Positions 55,359-63,546 of a stretch of DNA of 64,000 nucleotides are shown here, one piece after another. The position numbers and the translations under genes were made by a program. Position 1 is the stretch's first letter, and each line of letters begins with the position of its first letter. Source of the stretch: JALZKA01 sp033856515 (GTDB taxonomy: Bacteria; Actinomycetota; Thermoleophilia; Solirubrobacterales; 70-9); NCBI GenBank assembly GCA_033856515.1, contig JAWVEY010000008.1, forward strand, positions 1 through 64,000. The letters run 5' to 3'. The notes beneath the pieces are model-generated. The model saw only the letters and a program-made list of their open reading frames with translations. It did no database searches and had not been told where the DNA came from.

Positions 55359-55961
55359 TTATGAAATAGAGCAGTTCTCGCGGCCGAAGCCGAAAGCCGT
55401 TTCATGGGTGGTCGGCACCTTGGAGTGCACCTGGACCGTGACCGCAACACATGTGTTCGCTTCGAAGCGGAAGCCGCCGAGAAACGGCGTCCGCCGTCCG
55501 ACGCGACGGTCGCTCACCTTGTGGTCGGGGTTGCATGGCTCAAACCGGATTGCCTCTCCGTGAGCCTCGAAGCCCCCTTGTGGTCCGCGTTGGTCGAGGC
55601 CGACGCTGAGTTCGAGATTTCTACCCTCCGGCGAGGCAACCGTGATTGTGACCGGATTCGGAGCATCCACAAAGATGGGTGTCTTCAGTCGGTGCGGGCC
55701 CTTACGGGCGGGGAAGCGGTTGTCTGCCCATTGTTTCGCTCCGAGAAACATCACAGGTCCTGCGAACGCGCTGACCTCACGCACCTCAGGGGAAATCCGA
55801 CCGGGGTGGTTCTTCGGCGGGTAAACCTGGAGCCGCGACTGGCAGTCCACGGTCGGCGGCGAATCCGGTCCCTTAGCTGCTGCTCCCCCTCGTGCGAAGA
55901 GCAGAACCGCCGCCACGACAACAACGAAAGTTGGAAAGGCGAGTCGCCCCCGCGAACTCAT
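55359..55961 (-). CDS. Exported hypothetical protein
   Basis: 200 residues. N-terminal hydrophobic segment AFPTFVVVVAAVLLFARGGA followed by AAAKG suggests a signal peptide. The mature part is beta-rich with cysteines in VDCQSRLQ, RFEPCNPDHK, EANTCVAV and RENCSIS (four, possibly two disulfides). I do not recognise a family. TACTCT lies six bases before the ATG at 55961. Followed by repeat copy 5. Confidence 0.62.
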   Translation of the reverse strand: MSSRGRLAFPTFVVVVAAVLLFARGGAAAKGPDSPPTVDCQSRLQVYPPKNHPGRISPEVREVSAFAGPVMFLGAKQWADNRFPARKGPHRLKTPIFVDAPNPVTITVASPEGRNLELSVGLDQRGPQGGFEAHGEAIRFEPCNPDHKVSDRRVGRRTPFLGGFRFEANTCVAVTVQVHSKVPTTHETAFGFGRENCSIS

Positions 55962-55992
55962 CTGATCAGAGTAATCCCGCACGGACTGCTGG

Positions 55993-56490
55993 TCAACCCC
56001 AGCCGGCATTGAGGCCGATTTCAAGCTCGGTCGTCCTCATCTCTCCGTCGGCGTGGTCGACCCAAAGCGTCACCACCGTTGAAACGTGTTCACGACCGAT
56101 CCACCGCCCATTGCTCGCGTCGGGGCTGAGCTCAAGAGACCCATCCAAGAGGCCCGCCGGTTGCAAGTAGCCCGTGAAATCGCGGCCTTGGCTGAGATCG
56201 TTCTCTTTCAGTTCGAAATCACGCCCGTCGATCTGAGCCTCAACCCGCTGGGCAGGTTCTCGCAGATAGATGGCGAGGCCGATGCGATCGCATGCGAAGT
56301 GATTTGGGGTGCGGCACGCGACTCCCATATAGGGCTTCCGCCTTATTAGGTCATCCGCGTCGACCGCTGTTGCGTTGGGCTGCTCCCCTGGGGTCGTCGG
56401 CTCGTCAACTTGGTCGGCGTTCCCGCCCCCGCAACCCGCCGTCGCGATAAAAGGCAAGACAGCCAAGAGAACGAAACGTCTGGTGGTCAC
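55993..56490 (-). CDS. Putative lipoprotein
   Basis: 165 residues. Signal peptide with lipobox IATAGC gives the lipidated Cys20, then a disordered GGGNADQVDEPTTPGE linker and a compact domain with VACRTPNHFACDRIGLAIYL and VSTVVTLWVDHADGEMRTTE. Family unknown. GTG start with TATTTA seven bases upstream. It is 31 bases ahead of the exported protein gene on the same strand, so the two may be cotranscribed. Confidence 0.65.
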   Translation of the reverse strand: MTTRRFVLLAVLPFIATAGCGGGNADQVDEPTTPGEQPNATAVDADDLIRRKPYMGVACRTPNHFACDRIGLAIYLREPAQRVEAQIDGRDFELKENDLSQGRDFTGYLQPAGLLDGSLELSPDASNGRWIGREHVSTVVTLWVDHADGEMRTTELEIGLNAGWG

Positions 56491-56548
56491 AGCGTCTTAA
56501 ATACGGCGCAGGGAGGCTTAGAAGTCCACCGGATGCAGACCTTAAATA

Positions 56549-56560
56549 GGCACTAGTGCC
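56549..56560. repeat. Perfect 12-bp palindrome GGCACTAGTGCC
   Basis: Lies in the 121-bp gap between the lipoprotein promoter and repeat copy 6. It could be an operator or a decayed repeat arm. The rest of the gap shows nothing else recognisable. Confidence 0.4.
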
Positions 56561-56576
56561 CGAAACCGCTTAACGG

Positions 56577-56606
56577 CTTAGGTGCTTTTCGTCCAAAGCG
56601 CTACTT
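56577..56606 (-). repeat. GGACGA-loop hairpin repeat, copy 6
   Basis: Minus-strand AGTAGCGCTTTGGACGAAAAGCACCTAAG split as AGTAGCGCTTT, GGACGA, AAAGCACCTAAG. A G-T pair replaces the T-A seen elsewhere. Starts six bases past the SnoaL-like stop at 56612. Confidence 0.8.
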
Positions 56607-56611
56607 CTGAG

Positions 56612-57028
56612 CTACTCCGCCTGACCGCCGGCTTCAAGAGCCTTCTTCCGGTCGATGTACGTTTCGACCCGCACGACCTCTCCTCCGCGCAGCGTGCAGA
56701 TCTGTGCGAGTTCAAGCTCCGCCGCCGCCCCACTACTCACGCCTCGGCCCCGTTGGCGCGACAAGGCGATCACCTGATCCCCGTGGTCGATCAGCTCGTC
56801 GACTGCAACCTCCCACTCCTCGAAGGGAAACGACCCGAACCAATCCTCTTCGAAGAATGCCCTGATCTGGTCGTGCCCGCGATAGACGCCGAGCCCTGCA
56901 ATGTCGCTCAGGGAGAAGTCGAAAACGATCTCAGGCGCCCAGATGCCTGCGCTGATGACCGCCTGGGGTCCACCGGCGTTGAACAACTCGTAGCCTCGAC
57001 GGATTAGCTCGACGTTCTCCTGAGACAT
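56612..57028 (-). CDS. SnoaL-like polyketide-cyclase-fold protein
   Basis: 138 residues: MSQENVELIRRGYELFNAGG, then PEIVFDFSLSDIAGLGVYRG HDQIRAFFEEDW and VIALSRQRGRGVSSGAAAEL. This is the widespread actinobacterial SnoaL-like NTF2 fold; substrate unknown. A GATACT box lies nine bases before the ATG. A related intact gene and a truncated relative lie at 63.4-64.0 kb, each beside the same repeat. Confidence 0.85.
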   Translation of the reverse strand: MSQENVELIRRGYELFNAGGPQAVISAGIWAPEIVFDFSLSDIAGLGVYRGHDQIRAFFEEDWFGSFPFEEWEVAVDELIDHGDQVIALSRQRGRGVSSGAAAELELAQICTLRGGEVVRVETYIDRKKALEAGGQAE

Positions 57029-57055
57029 CGCCCGCGCAGTATCGCGCGATCAAGA

Positions 57056-57085
57056 GGTAGATGCTTTCCATGCAAAGCGTCTTTC
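57056..57085 (-). repeat. Hairpin repeat, divergent copy 7
   Basis: AGATGCTTT-CCATGC-AAAGCGTCT on the plus strand: a nine-pair stem with one G-T pair, but the loop differs from the usual TCGTCC. It sits between the SnoaL-like start and recX. Confidence 0.6.
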
Positions 57086-57151
57086 TAGCTCGTGTGTACA
57101 AAACGTTTCGCTGAGCGGGAGCGGATGAACACAGGCGACATGATCTGCCGC

Positions 57152-57175
57152 CTAGGCGATTTGCAAAGCACCTTT
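57152..57175 (-). repeat. Hairpin repeat, decayed copy 8
   Basis: CTAGGCGATTTGCAAAGCAC on the plus strand keeps the outer arms AGG and the AAAGCACCT arm, with the loop lost. It lies about ten bases past the recX stop. The stretch between copies 7 and 8 contains no gene. Confidence 0.45.
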
Positions 57176-57185
57176 CTTGAGGCGC

Positions 57186-57647
57186 TCAGGCTGCGCGACG
57201 CTCGGCGAGCCGCACCGCCGCGTAGGCGACCTCGAGCTCGTACCCGCGGCGCGCAAGGAAAGCGAGCGCTCGGCCCCGCCCAGAGTCGTCGTCGAGGTCG
57301 TCGTTTCGCCGATCGAGCAGGTCTGCTGCCCGCTCAGCGAGCTCATCCTGGCTCTCCCCGCCCGCCGCCGCCTCGGCGATGGAGCGGGCCACGCCCTTCT
57401 CGACGAGCGCCTCGCGGATCCTGCCCGGGCCCCAGCCGTTGAGCTCGCGCTTGTCCTGCGCGAAGAGCGAGGCGTAGCGCTCGTCGTCCAGCTGGCCGAT
57501 CTCGACGAGGCGCTCAATGGCCTCCTCGGCCTCGGCCGGGTCCGCCTCGCGCTTGGCCAGCCAGGCGCGCAACTCCGCGACCGTGTGCTCCCGGCGCGAG
57601 AGCGCTCGGAGCGATAACTCGAAAGCGCTCTTCTTTCGCCCAGCCAT
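57186..57647 (-). CDS. recX: Regulatory protein RecX
   Basis: 153 residues made of three helical repeats: FELSLRALSRREHTVAELRA, then RLVEIGQLDDERYASLFAQD and GWGPGRIREALVEKGVARSI, ending RALAFLARRGYELEVAYAAV. RecX binds RecA filaments and limits their activity. It lies 18 bases downstream of recA. The last codons are followed by a decayed repeat. Confidence 0.93.
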   Translation of the reverse strand: MAGRKKSAFELSLRALSRREHTVAELRAWLAKREADPAEAEEAIERLVEIGQLDDERYASLFAQDKRELNGWGPGRIREALVEKGVARSIAEAAAGGESQDELAERAADLLDRRNDDLDDDSGRGRALAFLARRGYELEVAYAAVRLAERRAA

Positions 57648-57665
57648 GGACGCAGCCCGCGTGGG

Positions 57666-58802
57666 CTACGCCGCTTGGCGCTCGGGCTCGGCGTCCTCGT
57701 CGGCGACCGCGGCCGGAGCTTCCTCGCCGGCATCGGGCGCGTCGGGTACCGCCGCGATCGGGCGCGGGGCGCGATCGATCTCGAGGAGCGAGAAGATCTT
57801 CGTCTCGATCTCCTGCGCCAGCTCGGGGTTCTCGGCCAGATAGCCCTTGGTGTTGTTCCGCCCCTGGCCGAGCCTGAGCTCGCCGTAGGAGAAGAAGGAA
57901 CCGGACTTCTGGATCAGGTCGTGCTCGAGCGCGAGGTCGAGGAGACAGCCCTCGTGAGAGATGCCCACGCCGTACTCGATGTCGAACTCGGCCTGGCGGA
58001 ACGGCGGCGCGACCTTGTTCTTCACGACCTTGATGCGGACCCTGTTGCCGACCGCCTCGGTGCCCTCCTTGAGGGTCTCGATGCGGCGGATGTCGAGGCG
58101 CTGCGACGAGTAGAACTTGAGCGCCCGGCCACCCGGCTGCGTCTCGGGCGAGCCGAAGGTGACGCCGATCTTCTCGCGGATCTGGTTCGTGAACAGGCAG
58201 ACGGTGTTGGCGCGGTTGAGGTTGCCCGCGAGCTTTCGCATCGCCTGGGACATCATTCGCGCCTGGAGGCCGACCGACTGGTCGCCCATCTGGCCCTCCA
58301 GCTCGACGCGCGGGGTCAGCGCCGCAACGGAGTCGATGGCGATGACGTCGACCGCGCCCGAGCGCACCAGGACGTCGACGATCTCGAGCGCCTGCTCCCC
58401 ATAGTCCGGCTGGGAGATCAGAAGCTCGTCCGTGTTGAGCCCGATGCGGCGGGCATAGACCGGGTCGAGGGCGTGCTCAGCGTCGATGAACGCGCAGACG
58501 CCACCCCGGGCCTGGGCCTCGGCCATGATGTGGTAGACGAGCGTCGTCTTGCCCGACGACTCCGGGCCGAAGATCTCGATCACGCGGCCGCGCGGGACGC
58601 CGCCGACGCCTAGCGCCAAGTCGAGCGATAGGGCCCCAGTGGGGATCGCCTCGACCGAGAGGGCGTTGTCGTCGCTCAAAGTCATCAGCGAGCCGGCGCC
58701 GAACTCCTTCTCGATGTGGATCTTGGCGGCGTCGAGCGCGGCCGTGCGGGCCTTCGCTTCCTTCTCCGCCGCCTTCTGGTCTGCCTTCGTTTGTTCAGCC
58801 AT
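57666..58802 (-). CDS. recA: Recombinase RecA
   Basis: 378 residues. Walker A GPESSGKT (79-86), FIDAEHALDPVYARRIG, Walker B VDVIAIDSVAALTPRVELEG, L2 TNQIREKIGVTFGSPETQPG and the C-terminal acidic tail (ADEDAEPERQAA). It drives homologous recombination and the SOS response. No SOS box of the GAACnnnnGTTC type was seen close upstream. The gene is nine bases after thpR, so the cinA-to-recX run is probably one transcript. Confidence 0.98.
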   Translation of the reverse strand: MAEQTKADQKAAEKEAKARTAALDAAKIHIEKEFGAGSLMTLSDDNALSVEAIPTGALSLDLALGVGGVPRGRVIEIFGPESSGKTTLVYHIMAEAQARGGVCAFIDAEHALDPVYARRIGLNTDELLISQPDYGEQALEIVDVLVRSGAVDVIAIDSVAALTPRVELEGQMGDQSVGLQARMMSQAMRKLAGNLNRANTVCLFTNQIREKIGVTFGSPETQPGGRALKFYSSQRLDIRRIETLKEGTEAVGNRVRIKVVKNKVAPPFRQAEFDIEYGVGISHEGCLLDLALEHDLIQKSGSFFSYGELRLGQGRNNTKGYLAENPELAQEIETKIFSLLEIDRAPRPIAAVPDAPDAGEEAPAAVADEDAEPERQAA

Positions 58803-58811
58803 CTCTACGAG

Positions 58812-59396
58812 TCACCTCAAGTCAATGTTGTGGATCGGCACGTACTGCGAGCCATCGCGCCGCATCATCGAACGGTAAAGAGAGAGTCGGACAGCAAGGA
58901 ACTCGCCCCCCAACTCCTCGGGGAGCGGGCCAGGAGCCCGTCTGACGCGCTCTGGGCGCCTCCGGCGTTGTCCGCCCTTCCCCCTCCCCGCACGCACGCG
59001 AGCGACCGTCAGGTGCGGCCAGAACGGGCGCTTTTCGTCCTTCGCGAGGCCGAGCTCACGGAACGCGGCGCTGACCTCCAGCGCGAGCTCTACCGCCCCA
59101 GGCGTCACCGCCTCGACGGCGAAGAGCGAAGGTCGCCGGGGTGGCTTTGCGACTACGTCTCTCTCCAGCCGGATCGGCACGGGTCGCGGTGTGACCGCCG
59201 CGACGACCTCGGTCGCTTCGGAGAGCCGGTCCGGCGGGGTCCAGCCCAGAAAGCAAAGGGTCATGTGGAGGTTTGCGGTCGGGACCGGCCGTAACGCTGG
59301 ATCGGTCAGTTCCCGCGAGCCCCACGCTTCAAGGCCACCTCTGATCACGTCCGGCAGGTCGATTGCGGCGAAGAGGCGAACGGCCTTATCGCTCAC
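58812..59396 (-). CDS. thpR: RNA 2',3'-cyclic phosphodiesterase (ThpR/LigT)
   Basis: 194 residues. The 2H phosphoesterase motifs are HMTL (His44-Thr46) and HLTV (His128-Thr130). VRLFAAIDLPDVIRGGLEAW is the typical start. A basic Arg-rich loop (RGKGGQRRRRPERVRR) follows the second motif. Position cinA-...-thpR-recA is common in actinobacteria. Confidence 0.93.
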   Translation of the reverse strand: MSDKAVRLFAAIDLPDVIRGGLEAWGSRELTDPALRPVPTANLHMTLCFLGWTPPDRLSEATEVVAAVTPRPVPIRLERDVVAKPPRRPSLFAVEAVTPGAVELALEVSAAFRELGLAKDEKRPFWPHLTVARVRAGRGKGGQRRRRPERVRRAPGPLPEELGGEFLAVRLSLYRSMMRRDGSQYVPIHNIDLR

Positions 59397-59399
59397 CGC

Positions 59400-60500
59400 C
59401 TACCCCACCTCGCGCAAGAAGCCCACGAGGTCCCGGGCGAGGAGCTCAGGCTCCTCCCAAGCCGCGAAGTGGCCGCCGCGCTCGTGCTCGGTCCACTGGC
59501 GGAGATCGCCGAGCGTGCGCTCGGCCCACTCGCGCGGCGGGTGGAGGATCTCCTGCGGGAAGTCCGCGACGGCGGCCGGAACGCTGATCTTCTCCCCCGC
59601 GCCGAGCTTCCAGCGGTCGCGAGCCTCGGCCGCATACAGGCGGATCGAGGTCGAGATCGTGCCCGTCGCCCAGTAGATCGTCAGGAAGTCGCAGAGCTGG
59701 TCGAGCGTGAAGCGCGTCTCGACGTCGCCTCCGCAGTCGGACCAGTCGCGGTATTTCGAGACGAGCCACGCCGCGAGGCCGGCTGGCGAGTCGTTGAGCG
59801 CGGGCGCGAGCGTGTCGGGGACGCCGCCCTGCGTGAGCATGTAGTGGGCACCGCGCGTGCGCCACTTGATGGCCTTTGCCAGCCACGCTTGCTCGGCATC
59901 CGTCAAGTCCGATCGGTCCGCGGGGAACGGCAGCACGGATGGGGAGTTGATGTGGAGCGCCGAGACACGCTCGGGCGAGTCGTAGGCCATCCGCGCCGCG
60001 ATGAGCGTTCCCCAGTCGCCGCCCTGGACGACGTAGCGCTCGATGCCGAGGCCGTCCTCGACGAGCGCGCGAAGGCGTGCGGCCATGCCCGAGCCGTTTA
60101 GCGGCTCATCCGGCGCATCCGAGAAGCCATAGCCGGGAAGTGACGGCGCGATGACCTCGTGTCCCGCCTCGACGAGAAGCGGGATCAGGCGCTCGAACTC
60201 CAGCACCGCTCCCGGCCATCCGTGCACGAGCACGATCGGCGGGCCGGTCTCCTCCCCCGCCCGGATGAAGTGAACGCCCTCCCATATCCCTTGCTCGAAC
60301 TCGTTCAGCCGGCTCTCAGACGCCCGCCAGTCATAGTCGGAGGCCCAGTGCTCACACAGGCGCCGCAGGAATCCCTGGTCCATCCCGTACTCCCAGCCGA
60401 TGTCAGCAGCTTCAGGCCAGCGGGTTCGCTCCAAGCGCCCGCGGAGGTCGTCGAGGATCGCCTCATCGACCGAGATCTCGTAGGCGGACGGCTTCGCCAA
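59400..60500 (-). CDS. Epoxide hydrolase (EHN-type alpha/beta hydrolase)
   Basis: 366 residues. The N-terminal EHN domain includes ILDDLRGRLERTRWPEAADI and a second helix set. The hydrolase core has the oxyanion motif VLVHGWPGAVLEFERLIPLL, PGYGFSDAP, the nucleophile Asp in YVVQGGDWGTLIAARMAYDS, and a C-terminal His in HERGGHFAAWEEPELLARDL. The ring-opening Tyr is plausible in the cap. It sits in the middle of the cinA-thpR-recA-recX operon, three bases from thpR, an unusual place for a catabolic or detoxifying enzyme. TTG start. Confidence 0.9.
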   Translation of the reverse strand: MAKPSAYEISVDEAILDDLRGRLERTRWPEAADIGWEYGMDQGFLRRLCEHWASDYDWRASESRLNEFEQGIWEGVHFIRAGEETGPPIVLVHGWPGAVLEFERLIPLLVEAGHEVIAPSLPGYGFSDAPDEPLNGSGMAARLRALVEDGLGIERYVVQGGDWGTLIAARMAYDSPERVSALHINSPSVLPFPADRSDLTDAEQAWLAKAIKWRTRGAHYMLTQGGVPDTLAPALNDSPAGLAAWLVSKYRDWSDCGGDVETRFTLDQLCDFLTIYWATGTISTSIRLYAAEARDRWKLGAGEKISVPAAVADFPQEILHPPREWAERTLGDLRQWTEHERGGHFAAWEEPELLARDLVGFLREVG

Positions 60501-60504
60501 GGCG

Positions 60505-61803
60505 CTAAAGCGGGAAGTCCTCGCCCAGGAGGAGGCGCCGAGTCAGGTGCATCGCGAGGAGCGCCGAGCGCTCACGCACGTCCGCTCGCGTCCCTGGCAT
60601 GACGGGATCGCGGGCGATCATCTGCCCGTCAGCGGTCTTTACGCACACGCAGACGTAGCCGACGGGCTTCTCCTCGGTGCCACCCGAGGGCCCGGCGATG
60701 CCCGTGATGCCGACGGCGATGTCCGCGTCGTACTGCTCGAGCGCGCCGTCAGCCATCGCCTCCGCGACCTCGGGCGAGACGGCTCCGTGCTCGGCGATCC
60801 GCTCGGCCGGAACGCCCAGCACCTTGGTCTTCGACTCGTTCGTGTAGGTCACCGCGCCACCCATGACGTACGCAGAGGCTCCATCGAGCTCCGTCAGGCG
60901 AGCCGCGAGAAGCCCGCCGGTGCAAGACTCGGCCGTCGCGATCCGATGCCCCGCGAGGAGGTTCGCCAGCTGCGAATCGATCGTCTCGCCGTCGCGGCTG
61001 AAGAGGAACCGGCCGTGACGCTTGTCGATGCCCGCAATCAGCTGCGCGAGCGCCTCCTCGGCACCCGGGCGGTGGCGCACTTCGATCTCGAGCTCCCCCT
61101 TGCGGAGGCAGGTGGTGATCTCGAGCTGGTCGATTGCAACGCCCTCGTCCTCGATCTCGCGAAGGCTCTTGGCGATCTCGGACTCGGGAATGCCGAAGAG
61201 GCGCAGCATCACGCCCAAGTACGGCTCGGCCCGTTCCAAGACGGTGCGGACGAGGTCCGTCGCGACCGCCTTTGGCCACATTGCGTGAAGCTCGCGTGGC
61301 GGCCCCGGCATCACGACCACGACGGGCCCATCGTCGACAGGGACGACCAGCCCGGGCGCGGTGCCCGCCGGGTCGATGAGCGTGGAGCCCTTGGGCACCA
61401 CGGCCTGCTTCCGGTTCGCCTCGCGTAGCGCCTCCGGATCGAAATTGAGCCGGCGAGCGAAGCTCGCGAGGATCTTCGCGATCTTCTCCTCCATGCCCTC
61501 GTCGAGCACCATCTCGCGCCCGGCGAACTTGCCTACGACCTGCGCGGTGAGGTCGTCAGCCGTAGGCCCCAGGCCTCCGCTGGTGACGATCAGGTCCATG
61601 CCGTCATCGCCAAGGAACCGGAGGGCCTGTTCGAGGTCTGACGGCCGGTCGCCGACGACGACGATGTGGGAGACCTCCACCCCGCGCCCGGCGAGCTCCT
61701 GCGAGATCCACGGCCCGTTCTTGTCCTGGATCGTGCCTGTGATGACCTCCGTGCCGGTCACGACGATCCCCGCGCGCACGGGTTTGACGTCAGCTTCACT
61801 CAC
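60505..61803 (-). CDS. cinA: CinA (nicotinamide-nucleotide amidase / ADP-ribose pyrophosphatase-like)
   Basis: 432 residues. The N-terminal MoaB/MogA-like COG1058 domain has VVTGTEVITGTIQDKNGPWI and TSGGLGPTADDLTAQVV. The C-terminal CinA domain has TAESCTGGLLAARLTELDGA, GGAVTYTNESKTKVLGVPAE and VGITGIAGPSGGTEEKPVGY. The protein recycles NMN and is often linked to competence genes. GTG 61803 is favoured by TAGAGT seven bases upstream, over GTG 61812 that lies inside the box. Confidence 0.93.
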   Translation of the reverse strand: MSEADVKPVRAGIVVTGTEVITGTIQDKNGPWISQELAGRGVEVSHIVVVGDRPSDLEQALRFLGDDGMDLIVTSGGLGPTADDLTAQVVGKFAGREMVLDEGMEEKIAKILASFARRLNFDPEALREANRKQAVVPKGSTLIDPAGTAPGLVVPVDDGPVVVVMPGPPRELHAMWPKAVATDLVRTVLERAEPYLGVMLRLFGIPESEIAKSLREIEDEGVAIDQLEITTCLRKGELEIEVRHRPGAEEALAQLIAGIDKRHGRFLFSRDGETIDSQLANLLAGHRIATAESCTGGLLAARLTELDGASAYVMGGAVTYTNESKTKVLGVPAERIAEHGAVSPEVAEAMADGALEQYDADIAVGITGIAGPSGGTEEKPVGYVCVCVKTADGQMIARDPVMPGTRADVRERSALLAMHLTRRLLLGEDFPL

Positions 61804-61842
61804 GGCGCCCACTCTACGGAGGGCTCACCGCGGCGCGAGGGC

Positions 61843-62814
61843 TCAGGGCGCGATACCGAGACCTAGCGGGTTGTCGAAGCCGGATCCGTTCACGAGGGTC
61901 AGGTCCCCGTTCTTCAAGTTGACCTCGTAGAGCTCCGCGGGAAACACCCTGGTGACGTATGCCGTCTGCTTGTTCGCCACCGCCAGGCCAGCGGGCACGA
62001 CACCGCTGCTCTTGAAGATCGTCTTTGCTTTCCCGGTGTCGAGGTCGACTCGGAACATCGCGCCGGTGTAGTTGAACGCTCCGCTGTCGATCACCACGGC
62101 GCTGTGCTTGCTCTCGGAATCGACGTCCCCGAGGTCCTCGAGGTCGGGGAAGTCGCCCTTGCCTGCAATCACCTTCTGCTTCCCCGAGCTCAGGTCTACC
62201 TGGATCAGGCCGCCTCTGAGTCTGAGGTTGCTCTTGCTGCTGCCGGCGTCGGCGACGAGCGCATTTGACAAGCCGGTGTCGATGCCAAGCGGGTCGCCGA
62301 TGTTCTTCCCGCCGCTGAGGAGCGACTGCTTGCCGGTCGTGAGGTTCACTTTGACCACGCGCGAGGGCTTGCCGCCAAAGTCGGTCACGTAGGCGTTGTT
62401 GCCCTTGCAGTCGATCGCGATCGGGTCAGCGAAGCGCTCCTCTCCACCGGCGGCGTCCGATATCGCGTTGTTGGAAACGACGGACTGGGCGCCGGTGATC
62501 TTGTCGATGCGGATCACGCCCCCGTCGTCGCCGAACGCATCGCGGTCAACGACGAGGATGTTGCCGTCACCGTCGAATGCGATGCCCGCGGGGAACACGA
62601 AATTACCGCCGGTTGATACAGGGACCTTGACCCCGGTTTCGGGGTTGACAGCTTCGACCTGCTGGTCCAGAGAATCGGCGACGATGATGTCGCCTGAGTT
62701 CCAGAATGCGGGCGCGCCCTGGCTCGTGCTGGGCCCCCAGATCACCGCAACTCCGAGCGCGAAAACCAGCCCCGCGATCAGCTTCCCCTTGCCCTTGCGC
62801 GCCGTCCCTGTCAT
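61843..62814 (-). CDS. Secreted NHL/SMP-30-like beta-propeller protein
   Basis: 323 residues. Signal segment KLIAGLVFALGVAVIWGPST, then repeated propeller blades: SGDIIVADSLDQQVEAVNPE, GIAFDGDGNILVVDRDAFGD, PIAIDCKGNNAYVTDFGGKP and AGLAVANKQTAYVTRVFPAE. No catalytic residues are obvious. ATG 62814 is supported by GGAGGG just upstream. The role outside the cell is unknown. Confidence 0.82.
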   Translation of the reverse strand: MTGTARKGKGKLIAGLVFALGVAVIWGPSTSQGAPAFWNSGDIIVADSLDQQVEAVNPETGVKVPVSTGGNFVFPAGIAFDGDGNILVVDRDAFGDDGGVIRIDKITGAQSVVSNNAISDAAGGEERFADPIAIDCKGNNAYVTDFGGKPSRVVKVNLTTGKQSLLSGGKNIGDPLGIDTGLSNALVADAGSSKSNLRLRGGLIQVDLSSGKQKVIAGKGDFPDLEDLGDVDSESKHSAVVIDSGAFNYTGAMFRVDLDTGKAKTIFKSSGVVPAGLAVANKQTAYVTRVFPAELYEVNLKNGDLTLVNGSGFDNPLGLGIAP

Positions 62815-62863
62815 CAAGCCCTCCGTTGCTTTCGATCCACGCTGAACTCGGAGCATAAACCCC

Positions 62864-63373
62864 CTAGCTCAGGCGGCTCCGAGAGACGCTGAGCTCAGGC
62901 GATGCTGAGAGCGTCTGCAGAACGACGCAGTAGCGCTCGGTCAGTTTGATGAGCGTGTCGAGTTGCTCCTCGTCGGCATCCGTTTCGAGCTCGAACGCAA
63001 GCGAGATGGCCGAGAAGCCCACGGCCGCCTCGCGGTCGACTGCAAGAGTGCCCCTGAAGTCAAGGACGCCGTCCGCCTTGACCGTCCCACCCTCCACCGG
63101 GATCTCGAGCGATGTAGCAACGGAGCGAAGCGTCACACCCGCGCAGGCAGCCAGGGCCTCGAGCAGCATGTCGCCGGAGCACAACTGGGTCCCGTCGCCG
63201 CCCGTCGCGGGGTGAAGCCCGGCCTCCGCGATCGCGCGCCCGGTCTCGACGGAGCAGGAGATCCCCTCGCCCAGCGAGGCCTTTGCCGAAAGCGTGATCA
63301 AAGCGGCGTCCGGGTCTTCCTTGTAGCGCTCCTTGAGCGGCGCCTGTTTTTCCTGAAGCTCTGCTCGGTTCAA
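62864..63373 (-). CDS. OsmC-family protein
   Basis: 169 residues: APLKERYKEDPDAALITLSA, SCSVETGRAIAEAGLHPATG and the redox region LCSGDMLLEALAACAGVTLR with Cys pair expected for organic hydroperoxide reductases. The second half LIKLTERYCVVLQTLSASPE carries another cysteine. OsmC proteins detoxify organic peroxides; this clade is less characterised. The TTG at 63373 is the likely start, as no ATG or GTG precedes the domain in frame nearby. Confidence 0.85.
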   Translation of the reverse strand: MNRAELQEKQAPLKERYKEDPDAALITLSAKASLGEGISCSVETGRAIAEAGLHPATGGDGTQLCSGDMLLEALAACAGVTLRSVATSLEIPVEGGTVKADGVLDFRGTLAVDREAAVGFSAISLAFELETDADEEQLDTLIKLTERYCVVLQTLSASPELSVSRSRLS

Positions 63374-63432
63374 AGTTCTCAGCCCTCTCGAGTCGTGAGC
63401 ACCCCACGGTAGCCGCGCGATAATCCTCAGGG

Positions 63433-63519
63433 ATGCCCGAGAGGAACGTCGAGACAATTCGCGAGATCTACGCGCGCTGGGGCGAAGAGGCGCTCGCAGC
63501 AATCGGCCTCGCGAACTAG
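63433..63519 (+). pseudogene. Truncated SnoaL-like gene remnant (28 codons)
   Basis: A GATAAT box eight bases before ATG begins MPERNVETIREIYARWGEEA LAAIGLAN and stops. The first 16 residues match the N-terminal helix of SnoaL-like proteins such as the 57028 gene (MSQENVELIRRGYELF). The rest of the domain is missing. The stop codon and preceding Asn lie in the arm of a hairpin repeat, mirroring the end (GLSN, stop) of the intact convergent gene. This looks like an internal deletion or repeat-mediated truncation. Confidence 0.6.
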
Positions 63520-63546
63520 GCGCTTCTCATCCGAAGCGGACTAGCG
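63512..63546 (-). repeat. GGATGA-loop hairpin repeat, copy 9
   Basis: Minus-strand core GCTTCGGATGAGAAGC: the loop-closing T-A pair of other copies is C-G here, a compensating double change. It contains the stop codon of the SnoaL remnant and shares CTAG with copy 10. Confidence 0.8.

Noticed and set aside
53501..57185. Integron attC sites as explanation of the repeats
   Set aside because: Consistent GTTRRRY/RYYYAAC boxes and the two-box L/R layout are missing, no integrase gene is present, and one copy follows the housekeeping gene nadE.
58803..58900. SOS box before recA
   Set aside because: No GAACnnnnGTTC-like palindrome was found near recA or before cinA; the gene seems to depend on upstream promoters.
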